64,000 nucleotides of DNA. Origin: Clostridiaceae bacterium 14S0207. GTDB lineage: Bacteria; Bacillota; Clostridia; Clostridiales; Clostridiaceae. Shown here one piece after another: positions 32,642-42,278 of the stretch. Every line of letters begins with the position of its first letter. Within the stretch, counting starts at the first letter, position 1. The stretch spans positions 1,054,001 to 1,118,000 of the forward strand of contig CP026600.1 in the NCBI GenBank assembly GCA_003288255.1. Reading direction: 5' to 3'. The notes below the pieces were generated by a model, which was not told the DNA's origin, searched no databases, and saw nothing but the letters and a program-made list of their open reading frames with translations. A program made the translations under genes and the position numbers.

Positions 32642-33073
32642 ATGAAAGCATTTAATACGCTTAGAATCAGTGCAAGTGGTCTTGCAGCAGAAAGACTTAG
32701 AATGGATACTATAGCATCTAATTTTGTTAATGCTGATACAACAAGAGGTAAAGATGGAAAGCCATATGTGAGAAAAATAGCTGTTTTTCAAGAAAACTTA
32801 CAAAAAGTACTTAATCCTAAAACAGGAAAAACTGAAGATAAACTTTTAGGGGTTAAATCAGTAGGTGTAGAAGAAGATCCTTCACCACTAAGAGTTGTAT
32901 ATGATCCTACTCATCCAGATGCAGATGCAAATGGATACGTGAAAAAACCTAATGTTAATGTATTAAATGAAATGGCTGATTTAATTGCATCAGCAAGAGC
33001 GTATGAGGCTAATATAACAGCTATAAATGCAGAAAAAAGTATGCTTATGAAAAGTCTTGAAATAGGAAAATAG
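32642..33073 (+). CDS. flgC: Flagellar basal-body rod protein FlgC
   Basis: FlgC is a rod subunit partnering FlgB and FlgF. The 143-residue product begins [20 protein letters not shown], with [20 protein letters not shown] as the rod signature. [20 protein letters not shown] and [14 protein letters not shown] at the end are diagnostic. It overlaps no neighbour; RBS AGGAGG lies in the end of flgB. Confidence 0.96.
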   Translation: MKAFNTLRISASGLAAERLRMDTIASNFVNADTTRGKDGKPYVRKIAVFQENLQKVLNPKTGKTEDKLLGVKSVGVEEDPSPLRVVYDPTHPDADANGYVKKPNVNVLNEMADLIASARAYEANITAINAEKSMLMKSLEIGK

Positions 33074-33085
33074 GGGGGAATTTAA

Positions 33086-33394
33086 GTGAAGATAAATGAG
33101 TTTATACCAAATCAAACTATCGATATGTTAAATAAAGCTACTTCAAAAACAGATATAGATCAAAAAGAAAATTCAAAACAATTTACTAGCATATTAAAAG
33201 AAGAGCTTAATAATGTAAATGATAAACAAGTACAAAATCAGCAAATGCTACAAAAGTACATAAATGGCGGAGATGTAGATATGCATGATTTAATGATATC
33301 ATCTCAAGAGGCAAAACTTTCCTTACAGTTAGCAGTAGAGGTTAGAAATAAGCTTGTAGACGCATATAACGAGTTAAATAGAATGCAGTTATAG
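33086..33394 (+). CDS. fliE: Flagellar hook-basal body protein FliE
   Basis: FliE joins the MS ring to the rod and is among the first exported proteins. The 102-residue product starts at GTG behind AGGGGGGAA and ends with the family core (GGDVDMHDLMISSQEAKLSL, then QLAVEVRNKLVDAYNELNRM). The N-terminal half is polar and variable. It is 12 bases after flgC and 26 before fliF, in the canonical order. Confidence 0.93.
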   Translation: MKINEFIPNQTIDMLNKATSKTDIDQKENSKQFTSILKEELNNVNDKQVQNQQMLQKYINGGDVDMHDLMISSQEAKLSLQLAVEVRNKLVDAYNELNRMQL

Positions 33395-33420
33395 TATGAA
33401 GAAAGTTAGGAGCGCTAAAA

Positions 33421-34998
33421 ATGGGAAAAATAACAGAAATGTTTAATAAGCTTTTGGAAAAATGGAAAAAGCTTAGTGTGGGTAAAAAAGCAGCAATAAT
33501 ATCTGTTATAACTGGAGTTATACTTATACTAATTTATTTAGGTATTACCACATTTAAACCAAAGTATTCAATACTTTTTTCAGACTTAGATCCTAAAGAT
33601 TCTGGAAATGTTGTAGAGGCTTTAAAAGAGGAAAAAGTAGATTATAAAATAGAAGGTAGTTCTATACTAGTTCCAAAGGAAAAGGTATCTGCCATAAAGA
33701 TGGAGATGTTATCTAAAGTAGATTTTTCTAATGGAAGTAAAGGATTAGAATTATTTAATTCAGATGGAATGGTTTCGACAGATTTTGAAAATAGTGTAAA
33801 GTACCAAAAAGCACTTCAAGGTGAAGTTGAAAGAATGATTAAATCATTTGAAGAAGTAAAAGAATGTAAGGTTATTTTAAAGTTACCTGAAAAGGATACT
33901 TTTGCTATAAAGGAAAATCCGGAAAATTCCACTGCTGCTGTATATATAAAATTAAATCCAGGTATAAAGGAATTAAAGAAGGAACAAGTAAAAGCAATTG
34001 TAAGTTTACTAACAGGGGCAATACCTAATTTACCTAAGGAAAACGTTCACGTTGCGGTTAATGATATGCAACTTGTAACAGAAGATTTATTTCAAGATAA
34101 AGATAAAGATGGATTGCAAAATGGTAAGCAATTAGAAATGAAGCAAAAAAAAGAGGAAACTCTAAAAAGAAATATTTTAGAAATATTAAAACCAATATAT
34201 GGAGAAGGTGTTAAAGCTGCTGTTAACGTAGATTTAAACTTTGATGCCGTACAAACTCAAAGTAAAGATTATGCAAAGGGTGTTGTAGTAAGTGAACATA
34301 TTATTAAAAATAATGAAAAGACAGGTGATAATAAAAATATAACTAGTTCACCGGTTGATAATAATATGACTAATAGACAGGCATCTAATAATGATAAAAA
34401 TAATACTTCAAGTCATGAAGATGTAACAAAAAACTATAATGTTCCTGAAGTTACTAAGACAGAAGTACAAGCACCAGGTAAAATTCAAAAAATTACAGCA
34501 TCTGTTGCTGTAGACGAAACTAATAAAAAACTTGATGAATTATCAAAGGAAAAAATAAGAAATACTGTCGCTTCAACAATAGGATTTGATGAACAAAGAG
34601 GAGATACTATTAGTGTTCAAGGATTTAGCTTTAAAAATGGTGGACAAGATATTATGGATTCTGCTAAAGCTGAAATGAAAAAGAATGAACTAGATCAAAA
34701 GAAAGCTATGATAGAAAAAGGAATAGCTATTGCAATCGCTTCAATTATAGCCTTAATAGTACTACTTATAGTTTATAAAAAAGTATGGGGAAAAGATGAA
34801 GATGATGAATATGATGAAGATGAAATTCTAGAATCAGAAATTCTGCCAAATGAAACAGAGGTTGAATTTGAACCAATAGTATTTGAAGATAATGATCCAA
34901 AGACTCATATAGAATCAGAAGTTAAAAAATATGCTCAAAGTAAACCAGACCAAGTTGCTGATATTGTTAAGTCATGGTTAGCTGAGGATGAGAGGTGA
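33421..34998 (+). CDS. fliF: Flagellar MS-ring protein FliF
   Basis: FliF forms the membrane-embedded MS ring that anchors the basal body. The 525-residue product has two membrane helices: AAIISVITGVILILIYLGI near residues 22-40 and IAIAIASIIALIVLLIVYKK near 436-455. The large extracellular part includes FKPKYSILFSDLDPKDSGNV and the VALxxVxxA-like GLELFNSDGMVSTDFE. The acidic cytoplasmic tail (ADIVKSWLAEDER) is the FliG-binding end. Confidence 0.95.
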   Translation: MGKITEMFNKLLEKWKKLSVGKKAAIISVITGVILILIYLGITTFKPKYSILFSDLDPKDSGNVVEALKEEKVDYKIEGSSILVPKEKVSAIKMEMLSKVDFSNGSKGLELFNSDGMVSTDFENSVKYQKALQGEVERMIKSFEEVKECKVILKLPEKDTFAIKENPENSTAAVYIKLNPGIKELKKEQVKAIVSLLTGAIPNLPKENVHVAVNDMQLVTEDLFQDKDKDGLQNGKQLEMKQKKEETLKRNILEILKPIYGEGVKAAVNVDLNFDAVQTQSKDYAKGVVVSEHIIKNNEKTGDNKNITSSPVDNNMTNRQASNNDKNNTSSHEDVTKNYNVPEVTKTEVQAPGKIQKITASVAVDETNKKLDELSKEKIRNTVASTIGFDEQRGDTISVQGFSFKNGGQDIMDSAKAEMKKNELDQKKAMIEKGIAIAIASIIALIVLLIVYKKVWGKDEDDEYDEDEILESEILPNETEVEFEPIVFEDNDPKTHIESEVKKYAQSKPDQVADIVKSWLAEDER

Positions 34999-35004
34999 TT
35001 ATAA

Positions 35005-36018
35005 GTGGCGAAAAAGGAAGAGTTAAGCGGAGTTCAAAAAGCGGCCATTTTATTTATAACCTTAGGGCCAGAGGCTTCGGCAGAGATAATTAAAAAATTA
35101 CCAGAAAGAGAAATTCAAAAGATTACTTTTGAAATAGCAAATATAAATTCAGTTAAATCAGAGGAAAGACAAGAAATCCTAAATGAATTTATAGAAATGA
35201 ATAAGGCAAAAGACTATCTTGTAGAAGGTGGTATAGAGTATGCTAGAACACTTTTATCTAAGGCATTAGGAAGTCAAAGAGCTTCAGAAATTTTAGATAA
35301 GGTTACAGAGGCTACTCAACAATTTAGACCTTTTTCTATTGCAAGAAAGGCAGATGCCCATCAACTTTTAAATGTTATATCAAATGAGCATCCTCAAACT
35401 ATAGCTTTAGTATTATGTTATTTACAACCGGATAAGGCAGCACAAATAATGTCTGCATTATCAGAAGAGTTACAGGCAGAAGTAGCATATAGAATAGCTA
35501 CTATGAATAATACTTCGCCAATTATGGTAAAAGAAATAGAAAAAGTGTTAGATAGTAAATTATCATCTGTAATAAAAACAGAATCTACAAATCTTGGTGG
35601 TATACCTCCACTTGTTGATATTTTAAATCAAGTAGATAGAACTACTGAAAAGAATATTACGGAAGGACTAGAAAGAGAAGATGTAGAACTTGCTGAAAAA
35701 GTGAAAGAGTCTATGTTTGTATTTGAAGATATCATTAATCTTGATGATGTATCTATTCAAAGAATTCTTAGAGAAGTTGATAATAAAGAACTTGCTCTTG
35801 CGCTTAAGGGATGTTCAGAGGATGTTCAAGAAATTATATTCAGAAATCAATCTAAGAGAGCTGGTGCTACATTGAAAGAAGATATTCAATTCCTTGGACC
35901 AGTTAGACTTATGGATGTTGAAAAATCACAACAAAAAATTGTTAGCATCATAAGAAGATTAGATGAAGCTGGAGAAATAATTATGGCAAGAGGTGGTGAA
36001 GATGCAATCATCGTATAG
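35005..36018 (+). CDS. fliG: Flagellar motor switch protein FliG
   Basis: FliG is the torque-receiving C-ring protein that binds FliF and MotA. The 337-residue product starts at GTG behind GAGAGGTGA. It has the N-terminal KAAILFITLGPEASAEIIKK, the middle EHPQTIALVLCYLQPDKAAQ, and the C-terminal charged helix region (RNQSKRAGATLKEDIQFLGP) that contacts MotA. It overlaps fliH by 17 bases. Its usual partners FliM and FliN are not in this operon. Confidence 0.96.
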   Translation: MAKKEELSGVQKAAILFITLGPEASAEIIKKLPEREIQKITFEIANINSVKSEERQEILNEFIEMNKAKDYLVEGGIEYARTLLSKALGSQRASEILDKVTEATQQFRPFSIARKADAHQLLNVISNEHPQTIALVLCYLQPDKAAQIMSALSEELQAEVAYRIATMNNTSPIMVKEIEKVLDSKLSSVIKTESTNLGGIPPLVDILNQVDRTTEKNITEGLEREDVELAEKVKESMFVFEDIINLDDVSIQRILREVDNKELALALKGCSEDVQEIIFRNQSKRAGATLKEDIQFLGPVRLMDVEKSQQKIVSIIRRLDEAGEIIMARGGEDAIIV

Positions 36019-36742
36019 TGTTATAAAAAGTCCTAATGTGGATTTTAAAGGTGATACTTTAATTGATACAGAGTATGAAATTCCTGAAGAAGAAGAAAAA
36101 GTTGAGGAAAAGAAGTTTCAAATAAAATTGCCGGATTTTAAAAAAAGTTATGAGAAAATCGGGGCAAATATACTTGAAAATGCTAGAAACCAAGCTAGCG
36201 ATATAATAGAAGATGCTAAAAACAAGGGAACAAAACTTCAAAAGGAAGCCTACGACTTTGGATATGATGAAGGTCATAAAAAAGGATATGATGAAGGTAT
36301 TAAAAAAGCTCTAGATGAAATGGAAGAGAAAAAGCAAGAGTTAATGGAAGAGTCTGAAAAAATTATATATGCATGTAAAGAACAACATCAAAATTATCTT
36401 AAAGAAAAAGAAAAGGATATCATAAATATGATATTAGAAATTTCTTATAAGTATTTAAAAAAAGAGGTTGAAAATGAAGATGTTATAACAAGCATGGTAA
36501 AAGATGAGTTAGAAAAAATTCATAATGCTGATACTATAGTTCTTAAATTCAATCCTAGATATTATGAAGAAATAAAAGAAAATTTAGATGCATGGAAAAA
36601 GGCTTATTCTCTTAGTGAGGTATTTCTTATTCCGGATGAAAGTTTAGAACTAGGTACAGTTGTTATTGAAAAAGAAAAAGGAAAATGTAAATTAAGTCTT
36701 AATTATGCTTTAGATAAAATAAAAAATGAACTTTTAAAATAG
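36002..36742 (+). CDS. fliH: Flagellar assembly protein FliH
   Basis: FliH regulates the export ATPase FliI and docks it at the export gate. The start at 36002 lies inside fliG and gives MQSSYSVIKSPNV. The 246-residue product has a long coiled coil with Tyr/Gly repeats (EAYDFGYDEGHKKGYDEGIK), typical of FliH GxxxG-type segments. The C-terminal half resembles stator V-ATPase E subunits (DTIVLKFNPRYYEEIKENLD). It precedes fliI by 24 bases. Confidence 0.88.
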   Translation: MQSSYSVIKSPNVDFKGDTLIDTEYEIPEEEEKVEEKKFQIKLPDFKKSYEKIGANILENARNQASDIIEDAKNKGTKLQKEAYDFGYDEGHKKGYDEGIKKALDEMEEKKQELMEESEKIIYACKEQHQNYLKEKEKDIINMILEISYKYLKKEVENEDVITSMVKDELEKIHNADTIVLKFNPRYYEEIKENLDAWKKAYSLSEVFLIPDESLELGTVVIEKEKGKCKLSLNYALDKIKNELLK

Positions 36743-36766
36743 TATTAAAACTAAGGAGAGATAATA

Positions 36767-38086
36767 TTGAATATTAACTTTCACAAATTAAATGAAAAAA
36801 TTAGAGATGTTAATGTAACATACTATGAAGGCATAGTTAAGAATGTTATAGGGCTTACTATTGAGGTATGTGGTATAAAAGCTTTTGTAGGGGAAGTTTG
36901 CATAATATATACTGATAATAATAAAATTAATTGCGAAGTTGTTGGATTTAAAGAGGAGAATGTTATTTTAATGCCTTTAGGAGAACTTACAGGTATTGCT
37001 CCAGGATGTAGGGTTGTTCCAACAGGAAAAGCGTTAAATGTTAATTGTTCATATGAACTTTTAGGGAAAGTTCTAGATGGGATTGGGAACCCATTTGATG
37101 AGGAAGAGTATGAAGTACTTGGAGGAGAAAGGTATGCAATGGATGCATGCCCTCCAGATCCTCTAAAAAGAAGAAGAATAAAAGATATATTACCTACTGG
37201 GGTAAGAGCTATAGATGGTTTCTTAACTTGTGGAGAAGGGCAAAGAATTGGTATTTTTGCTGGTAGTGGAGTAGGAAAAAGTACAACATTAGGTATGATA
37301 GCAAGGGAAGCTAAAGCTGATGTTAATGTAATAGCACTTATTGGAGAAAGAGGAAGAGAGGTAAAAGACTTCTTAGAAAAAGATTTAGGGGAAGAAGGTC
37401 TTAAAAAATCAGTTATTGTTTGTGCAACTTCTGATAAGCCAGCTCTTGTAAGATTAAAAGGTGCATTTACTGCTACGGCTATTGCAGAATATTTTAGAGA
37501 TCAAGGGAAAAAGGTTATTTTAATGATGGATTCTGTAACTAGATTTGCCATGGCTCAACGTGAAATAGGACTTGCTATAGGGGAACCACCTGCTACTAAG
37601 GGATATACACCGTCAGTATTTGCTATGTTACCAAGGCTTATGGAAAGAGCAGGTACATCGCAAGCAGGATCTATAACAGCATTTTATACAGTACTGGTAG
37701 ATGGTGACGATTTTAATGAACCAATAGCTGATGCCGTTAGAGGTATATTAGATGGACATATAGTTTTATCTAGAAAATTAGCGGCTCAAAATCATTATCC
37801 AGCCATTGATATTTTAAGTTCTGTAAGTAGATTGATGTCGGAAATAGCAATACCAGAGCATAAAAAAGCTGCATCTTTTGCTAGAAATTTATTGTCTACA
37901 TATAAAGAAGCGGAGGATCTTATTAATATAGGAGCTTATGCTAGTGGTAGTAGCAAAGATATAGATATGGCTATAAAGTATCATCCTGCCTTAATTAAAT
38001 ATTTGAGACAGTATGTTGATGAAAAATCTTCAATAGAAGAAAGTGTAGGTACACTTGTGAACCTGTTTCAAGGTATAGAAATATAA
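36767..38086 (+). CDS. fliI: Flagellum-specific export ATPase FliI
   Basis: FliI is the hexameric ATPase of the flagellar type III secretion system. The 439-residue product starts at TTG behind AAGGAGAG. Walker A is IFAGSGVGKSTTLGMIA near residues 162-175. It has LIGERGREVKDFLEKDL and the Walker B region KKVILMMDSVTRFAMAQREI. The F1-beta-like signature PAIDILSSVSRLMSEI follows. Length and all motifs are normal. Confidence 0.97.
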   Translation: MNINFHKLNEKIRDVNVTYYEGIVKNVIGLTIEVCGIKAFVGEVCIIYTDNNKINCEVVGFKEENVILMPLGELTGIAPGCRVVPTGKALNVNCSYELLGKVLDGIGNPFDEEEYEVLGGERYAMDACPPDPLKRRRIKDILPTGVRAIDGFLTCGEGQRIGIFAGSGVGKSTTLGMIAREAKADVNVIALIGERGREVKDFLEKDLGEEGLKKSVIVCATSDKPALVRLKGAFTATAIAEYFRDQGKKVILMMDSVTRFAMAQREIGLAIGEPPATKGYTPSVFAMLPRLMERAGTSQAGSITAFYTVLVDGDDFNEPIADAVRGILDGHIVLSRKLAAQNHYPAIDILSSVSRLMSEIAIPEHKKAASFARNLLSTYKEAEDLINIGAYASGSSKDIDMAIKYHPALIKYLRQYVDEKSSIEESVGTLVNLFQGIEI

Positions 38087-38121
38087 AATTGTAATAATGT
38101 AAATTTTAGGGGCGTTTAAAA

Positions 38122-38556
38122 ATGCAGGGAAGATTTCAATTTAGATTGCAAAAAGTCTTAGATATAAGAATGAAAGAAGAAGACCAGAGCAAGATGGAAT
38201 TTAAAAAAGCCATGGAAGAAAAGAGAAATACGGAAATTAAACTAAATAACTTGAAGAATAGTTATGATAAATTTAATAAATTTGATGAAGAAGAAAGCAT
38301 AATAGAAAGAAAACTTAAACTAAATTATTTAAAATGCTTAAACTCTAGTATAAATAGTGTTAATGAAGAGCTAAAACATAGAAATAAATTTGTAGAAGAA
38401 AAACGCATAGTTTTAAAAGAAAAACAGGTAAGTAGAAAAACCGTTGAAATTCTAAAACAAAAAAAGTTAGAGGAATTTCAAAAGGAACAAAATAGTATAG
38501 AGCAAAAAAACAATGATGAATTTGCTCTTTATAGTTTTATTAGAGCAAGATCTTAA
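38122..38556 (+). CDS. fliJ: Flagellar export protein FliJ
   Basis: FliJ is a coiled-coil escort protein that links FliI and FlhA. The 144-residue product is almost entirely charged coiled coil, starting MQGRFQFRLQKVLDIRMKEE, the conserved N-terminal pattern FxFxLxxVLxxR. Low sequence conservation is usual for the family, so position between fliI and fliK is important support. Confidence 0.9.
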   Translation: MQGRFQFRLQKVLDIRMKEEDQSKMEFKKAMEEKRNTEIKLNNLKNSYDKFNKFDEEESIIERKLKLNYLKCLNSSINSVNEELKHRNKFVEEKRIVLKEKQVSRKTVEILKQKKLEEFQKEQNSIEQKNNDEFALYSFIRARS

Positions 38557-38576
38557 GAAGGGGGGAAAGATCTTAA

Positions 38577-39920
38577 ATGATGCAAGTAATAGGAGTTAAT
38601 TTAAAGGAATTAGATTTAAAAAAAGATGTTAAATTAAAAGATAATAAAAAAAGTAGTGAAAAGTTTGGTGAAGATTTTACTAAAGTTTTTAATAAAAATA
38701 TAAAAGAATCTTCAAAAAATGTTCAAAAATCCTCTGTTAAAGAAAAAAAATATGCTTATAAAACTCAAGATGAAAAGATAAAAAATACTATAAATGATGA
38801 ATCAAAAGAAGAACAAGAACATAAAAGAAAAATTAAAAAACAAGCAGAGGAAATGCTTTATAGTATACTAGGAATTTTTAATCAAGAAGATACTATGAAT
38901 AAAATAAAAGAAAAATTAAAAGAAAGCATAGATATCTTAGATGATTTAGCAAGCATAGAAAATATAAATAAAAAAGAAGTATTAAATGAGTTATTAGAAA
39001 AATATAATCTAGATAATAACGGATTAAAAAGGATTTTAGGTTCTTTCATATCTTTAGGTGAGAATCAAGACAATGTTAATTCAATTGAAAAGTTAAAAGA
39101 TGAGATTGAAAATCTACTTAGTAAAATAGAAGAATTTAGTAAAGGAAACTCTACAGATAAAGCCCAAAATATAAAAGGGTTAAAAAAGTTTAAAGAATCA
39201 CAAAATCTTAAAAGTATAGAAGAAATAAAAAATTCTTTAAGACAGAATTTAGTTTCTTTTAAGGAAGATGCTGAAGATAAAGGGAATACAGAGTTAAAAA
39301 ATGAGAATTCTTTCTTATCTTCTATAAATAGGGATGAAAAAGATTTTTTAAAGGTATTAACTAAAGATCCAAAGGAAGATAAAGCTATTTCTATGGATAA
39401 AGTACACTTAGGATTAAATAAACTAAGTAACTTAAAGATAGATAATCAGGAAATTGCAAAACAAATTAAAATGCCAGTTATTAATAAATATACTTTTAAT
39501 AATGATATTATAAAATCTATTAAATTTATGAATTTGAATAATTTAAAAGAACTTTCTGTAAGAATAGTTCCAAGAGAATTAGGAGAATTAGTAATTAAGG
39601 TTTCAGTTGAAAATGGTGTTATGAAAGCTAATATATCATCTACGACAAAAGAAACTTATCAATTATTGCAAAATAATGCTAAGGAAATTTTAAGTAAGCT
39701 ACAAGGAGAATCTATAAAGGTTGAAGAATTTTCCGTTGATATATACGATCAAAACAATACAGCAAATAATAGTCAAAATTTAAAAGATAGAAATGAGAAT
39801 TTTAACTCACATAATCAAAAATCATGGAAACATTCGAGCAATACAATAGAAGACATTGTAGTTGAAGAAGGTAATAGGGAAACTGTGGATATAGAGGATG
39901 TAATTAATATATTAGCATAG
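38577..39920 (+). CDS. fliK: Flagellar hook-length control protein FliK
   Basis: FliK measures hook length and switches export specificity. The 447-residue product is hydrophilic and variable for the first 310 residues. It has the C-terminal Flg_hook domain: NLKELSVRIVPRELGELVIK, then VENGVMKANISSTTKETYQL, QNNAKEILSKLQGESIKVEE and FSVDIYDQN. This V-P-x-x-L-G-x-L pattern is diagnostic. It lies between fliJ and flgD, as expected. Confidence 0.92.
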   Translation: MMQVIGVNLKELDLKKDVKLKDNKKSSEKFGEDFTKVFNKNIKESSKNVQKSSVKEKKYAYKTQDEKIKNTINDESKEEQEHKRKIKKQAEEMLYSILGIFNQEDTMNKIKEKLKESIDILDDLASIENINKKEVLNELLEKYNLDNNGLKRILGSFISLGENQDNVNSIEKLKDEIENLLSKIEEFSKGNSTDKAQNIKGLKKFKESQNLKSIEEIKNSLRQNLVSFKEDAEDKGNTELKNENSFLSSINRDEKDFLKVLTKDPKEDKAISMDKVHLGLNKLSNLKIDNQEIAKQIKMPVINKYTFNNDIIKSIKFMNLNNLKELSVRIVPRELGELVIKVSVENGVMKANISSTTKETYQLLQNNAKEILSKLQGESIKVEEFSVDIYDQNNTANNSQNLKDRNENFNSHNQKSWKHSSNTIEDIVVEEGNRETVDIEDVINILA

Positions 39921-39933
39921 GAGGAATGTAGAG

Positions 39934-40899
39934 ATGCCTGATAATAATATTGGAGTAGGTAATTCTACTAAGGTAGGATCTACAACTAATAATTCAAAGT
40001 TTTTTAAAAGAACTATGACAAGCAAGATGAATGGGGCAACTGATAGAGGAACGAAAATAGTTAAGAAAAATGAAATAGACAAAAATACATTTTTGAGAAT
40101 CTTAACAGCTCAGCTTCAAAATCAGGATCCGTTTAATGCAAAGGATGGTACAGAATATGTATCTCAATTAGCTCAATTTGCATCTATGGAACAGATTACA
40201 AACTTAAATTCTACTATGACAGCATCAAGTGCATACGGACTTGTAGGAAAAACTATTGCATTTAATTCTTATGATATGTATGGCAAGCAATATGGTGGAG
40301 TAGTACAAGATGTTATTAGGCAAGGAGATAATATAAAATTAGAAGTAGATGTTCTAGAGAATGGTAAATATGTACCTAAAGAATTTGATCTTAAAGATGT
40401 TAGTGATGTTATAAATGCACCAGATCAAAATTATAACATAAACAATAATATTAACTTTTTGTTATCTTCTTCATTAATTGGAAAAAGTGTAGAAGTTGTA
40501 CTGAAAGATGGAGTATATTCTGCCAAAGTAAACTCAGTATATAAAGACGGTGCAAATATTAATTTAAATGTAGACATAGAAAATAAATTTTTTAAAGGTG
40601 AAATGAAACCTAATAAAGGGTTTTCAACTGAAAAGGTTGGATTTAATGGAAAATATGCAGGGGATAAGGCTACAGCATTAAACCTAAGATATGTAAAAGA
40701 TAAAGATATATATGAATATAGCTTTGGTGATGAAGATAAATGGAATGAGTATAAAGAAGGTAGTGAAGTAAATGGTATTAAGTTTACACTTCCAAAGAAC
40801 AAACCTTCTAATGATGTTCAATGGAGTGCTACTATAGCAGGAATAACTAAAGATAATTTAGATGTTTCTAGTGACAATATATTAGTAATAAAAAAATAA
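39934..40899 (+). CDS. flgD: Flagellar hook capping protein FlgD
   Basis: FlgD is the scaffold for hook assembly. The 321-residue product has the N-terminal signature (KNTFLRILTAQLQNQDPFNA, then KDGTEYVSQLAQFASMEQIT). A beta-rich region with SAYGLVGKTIAFNS follows, and a second copy-like SSSLIGKSVEVVLKDGVYSA. It is longer than many FlgD proteins because of the extra C-terminal beta region (about residues 180-320). It precedes flgE by 37 bases. Confidence 0.93.
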   Translation: MPDNNIGVGNSTKVGSTTNNSKFFKRTMTSKMNGATDRGTKIVKKNEIDKNTFLRILTAQLQNQDPFNAKDGTEYVSQLAQFASMEQITNLNSTMTASSAYGLVGKTIAFNSYDMYGKQYGGVVQDVIRQGDNIKLEVDVLENGKYVPKEFDLKDVSDVINAPDQNYNINNNINFLLSSSLIGKSVEVVLKDGVYSAKVNSVYKDGANINLNVDIENKFFKGEMKPNKGFSTEKVGFNGKYAGDKATALNLRYVKDKDIYEYSFGDEDKWNEYKEGSEVNGIKFTLPKNKPSNDVQWSATIAGITKDNLDVSSDNILVIKK

Positions 40900-40936
40900 T
40901 TTCAAGGTACGTATGTAATTTAAGGAGGAACTTAAA

Positions 40937-41950
40937 ATGTTAAGATCTATGTATTCTGGTATTTCAGGAATGAAAGTTAATCAAGTAAAATTAGACGTTA
41001 TAGGAAATAACCTTGCAAACGTTGGGACAACAGCATTTAAATGTTCAAGAACAAGATTTCAAGATATGTTATACCAAAGTGAAGCGACTGCAACAGGTCC
41101 ATCACTAAATGTTGGTGGTACTAATGGACAACAAGTTGGATTAGGAGTTAAAGTTTCAGGTATTGATAGAGTTGTAACTCAGGGTATGATGCAACCAACA
41201 GGAAGAAATCTTGATGTAGCTATGGATGGTAATAGTTATTTTATGGTAGCTAGAGGAGAGAATACTTCAGTAGTAAAATTAAAAGCAGATTATAATGGAA
41301 TAGATAATGGTGCTGGAATGGAAATAAAGTTTTCTAGAGATGGTGCATTTGCACTTGATGAACAAGGAAATTTATTAAATTCTGATGGATATAGAGTTCT
41401 TGGATATGTGGTTAAAGCTGGTGCTGGGAAAGATAGTATAGAACATGATAAAGCTACAGGAAAACCAACTTGTAATTTTGTAGATGCAGATGCTAAACCA
41501 GCTCCTAAAGCACAGGGAACAAATTTAGTACCATTAGCCATTCCAGATGTTGTTAAAGATGGAGCAGGTAAAGATAGTAAGATTATTAGTTTTAGTATTG
41601 AAAAAGATGGACAACTTAAAGCTGTTCTTGAAGATGGAAAAGTTAGTGTTTTAGGGCAAATTGCTATGGCATCTTTTAAAAACCCTGAAGGATTAAAAAC
41701 AGAAGGTAAAAATCTTTATACTAATTCTGCAAACTCAGGTGAGCCTAGAATAAGAGCTGGTATTGGTGGACCAGCTGATAAAACAAAAGGATTTGGAGAT
41801 ATGGTTCAAGGTGTTCTTGAAATGTCAAATGTTGATATTGCAGCACAATTTACAGATATGATAGTTGCAAATAGATCTTTCCAAGCAAGTTCTAAGATGA
41901 TTTCAACAGGGGATGAAATTCTTCAAGATATTATTAACTTAAAAAGATAG
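40937..41950 (+). CDS. flgE: Flagellar hook protein FlgE
   Basis: FlgE polymerises into the hook. The 337-residue product has the N-terminal rod/hook signature (MLRSMYSGISGMKVNQVKLD, then VIGNNLANVGTTAFKCSRTR) and the C-terminal VLEMSNVDIAAQFTDMIVAN ending RSFQASSKMISTGDEILQDI. The middle is compact, so it is a short FlgE. A distinct GCT/GGT codon enrichment fits high expression. Confidence 0.94.
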   Translation: MLRSMYSGISGMKVNQVKLDVIGNNLANVGTTAFKCSRTRFQDMLYQSEATATGPSLNVGGTNGQQVGLGVKVSGIDRVVTQGMMQPTGRNLDVAMDGNSYFMVARGENTSVVKLKADYNGIDNGAGMEIKFSRDGAFALDEQGNLLNSDGYRVLGYVVKAGAGKDSIEHDKATGKPTCNFVDADAKPAPKAQGTNLVPLAIPDVVKDGAGKDSKIISFSIEKDGQLKAVLEDGKVSVLGQIAMASFKNPEGLKTEGKNLYTNSANSGEPRIRAGIGGPADKTKGFGDMVQGVLEMSNVDIAAQFTDMIVANRSFQASSKMISTGDEILQDIINLKR

Positions 41951-42032
41951 TTAAGTAAATAAGGTAACATAGGGTATATATTTATATCCTATGTATGCCA
42001 TATGCTTTAATTTTAGGGAGGTTCTTGCAATT

Positions 42033-42224
42033 ATGATAAGAGTGACAAGTTTAAATAATAAAGAGTTTTATTTAAATGAAGATAACATAGAAAAAATTGA
42101 AGAAGTACCTGATACAGTTATTACTATGAGTAATGACAAAAAGTATTTAGTTAAAGAAAACATAGATGAGGTAATGGAAAGAATATTACAATTCAAAAGA
42201 AGGTATTTTGATAAATTACGTTAA
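42033..42224 (+). CDS. flbD: FlbD family flagellar protein
   Basis: This is a small conserved protein always found between flgE and motA in clostridia and bacilli; its function is unknown. The ATG at 42033 is preferred to 41991 because AGGGAGG lies at 42015-42021. The 63-residue product MIRVTSLNNKEFYLNEDNIE has the family pattern, followed by VPDTVITMSNDKKYLVKENI. Confidence 0.9.
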   Translation: MIRVTSLNNKEFYLNEDNIEKIEEVPDTVITMSNDKKYLVKENIDEVMERILQFKRRYFDKLR

Positions 42225-42278
42225 CTCATACATAATTAAGTAAAGACGAATAAACTCTTTAACAGGGGGAATAGAAAA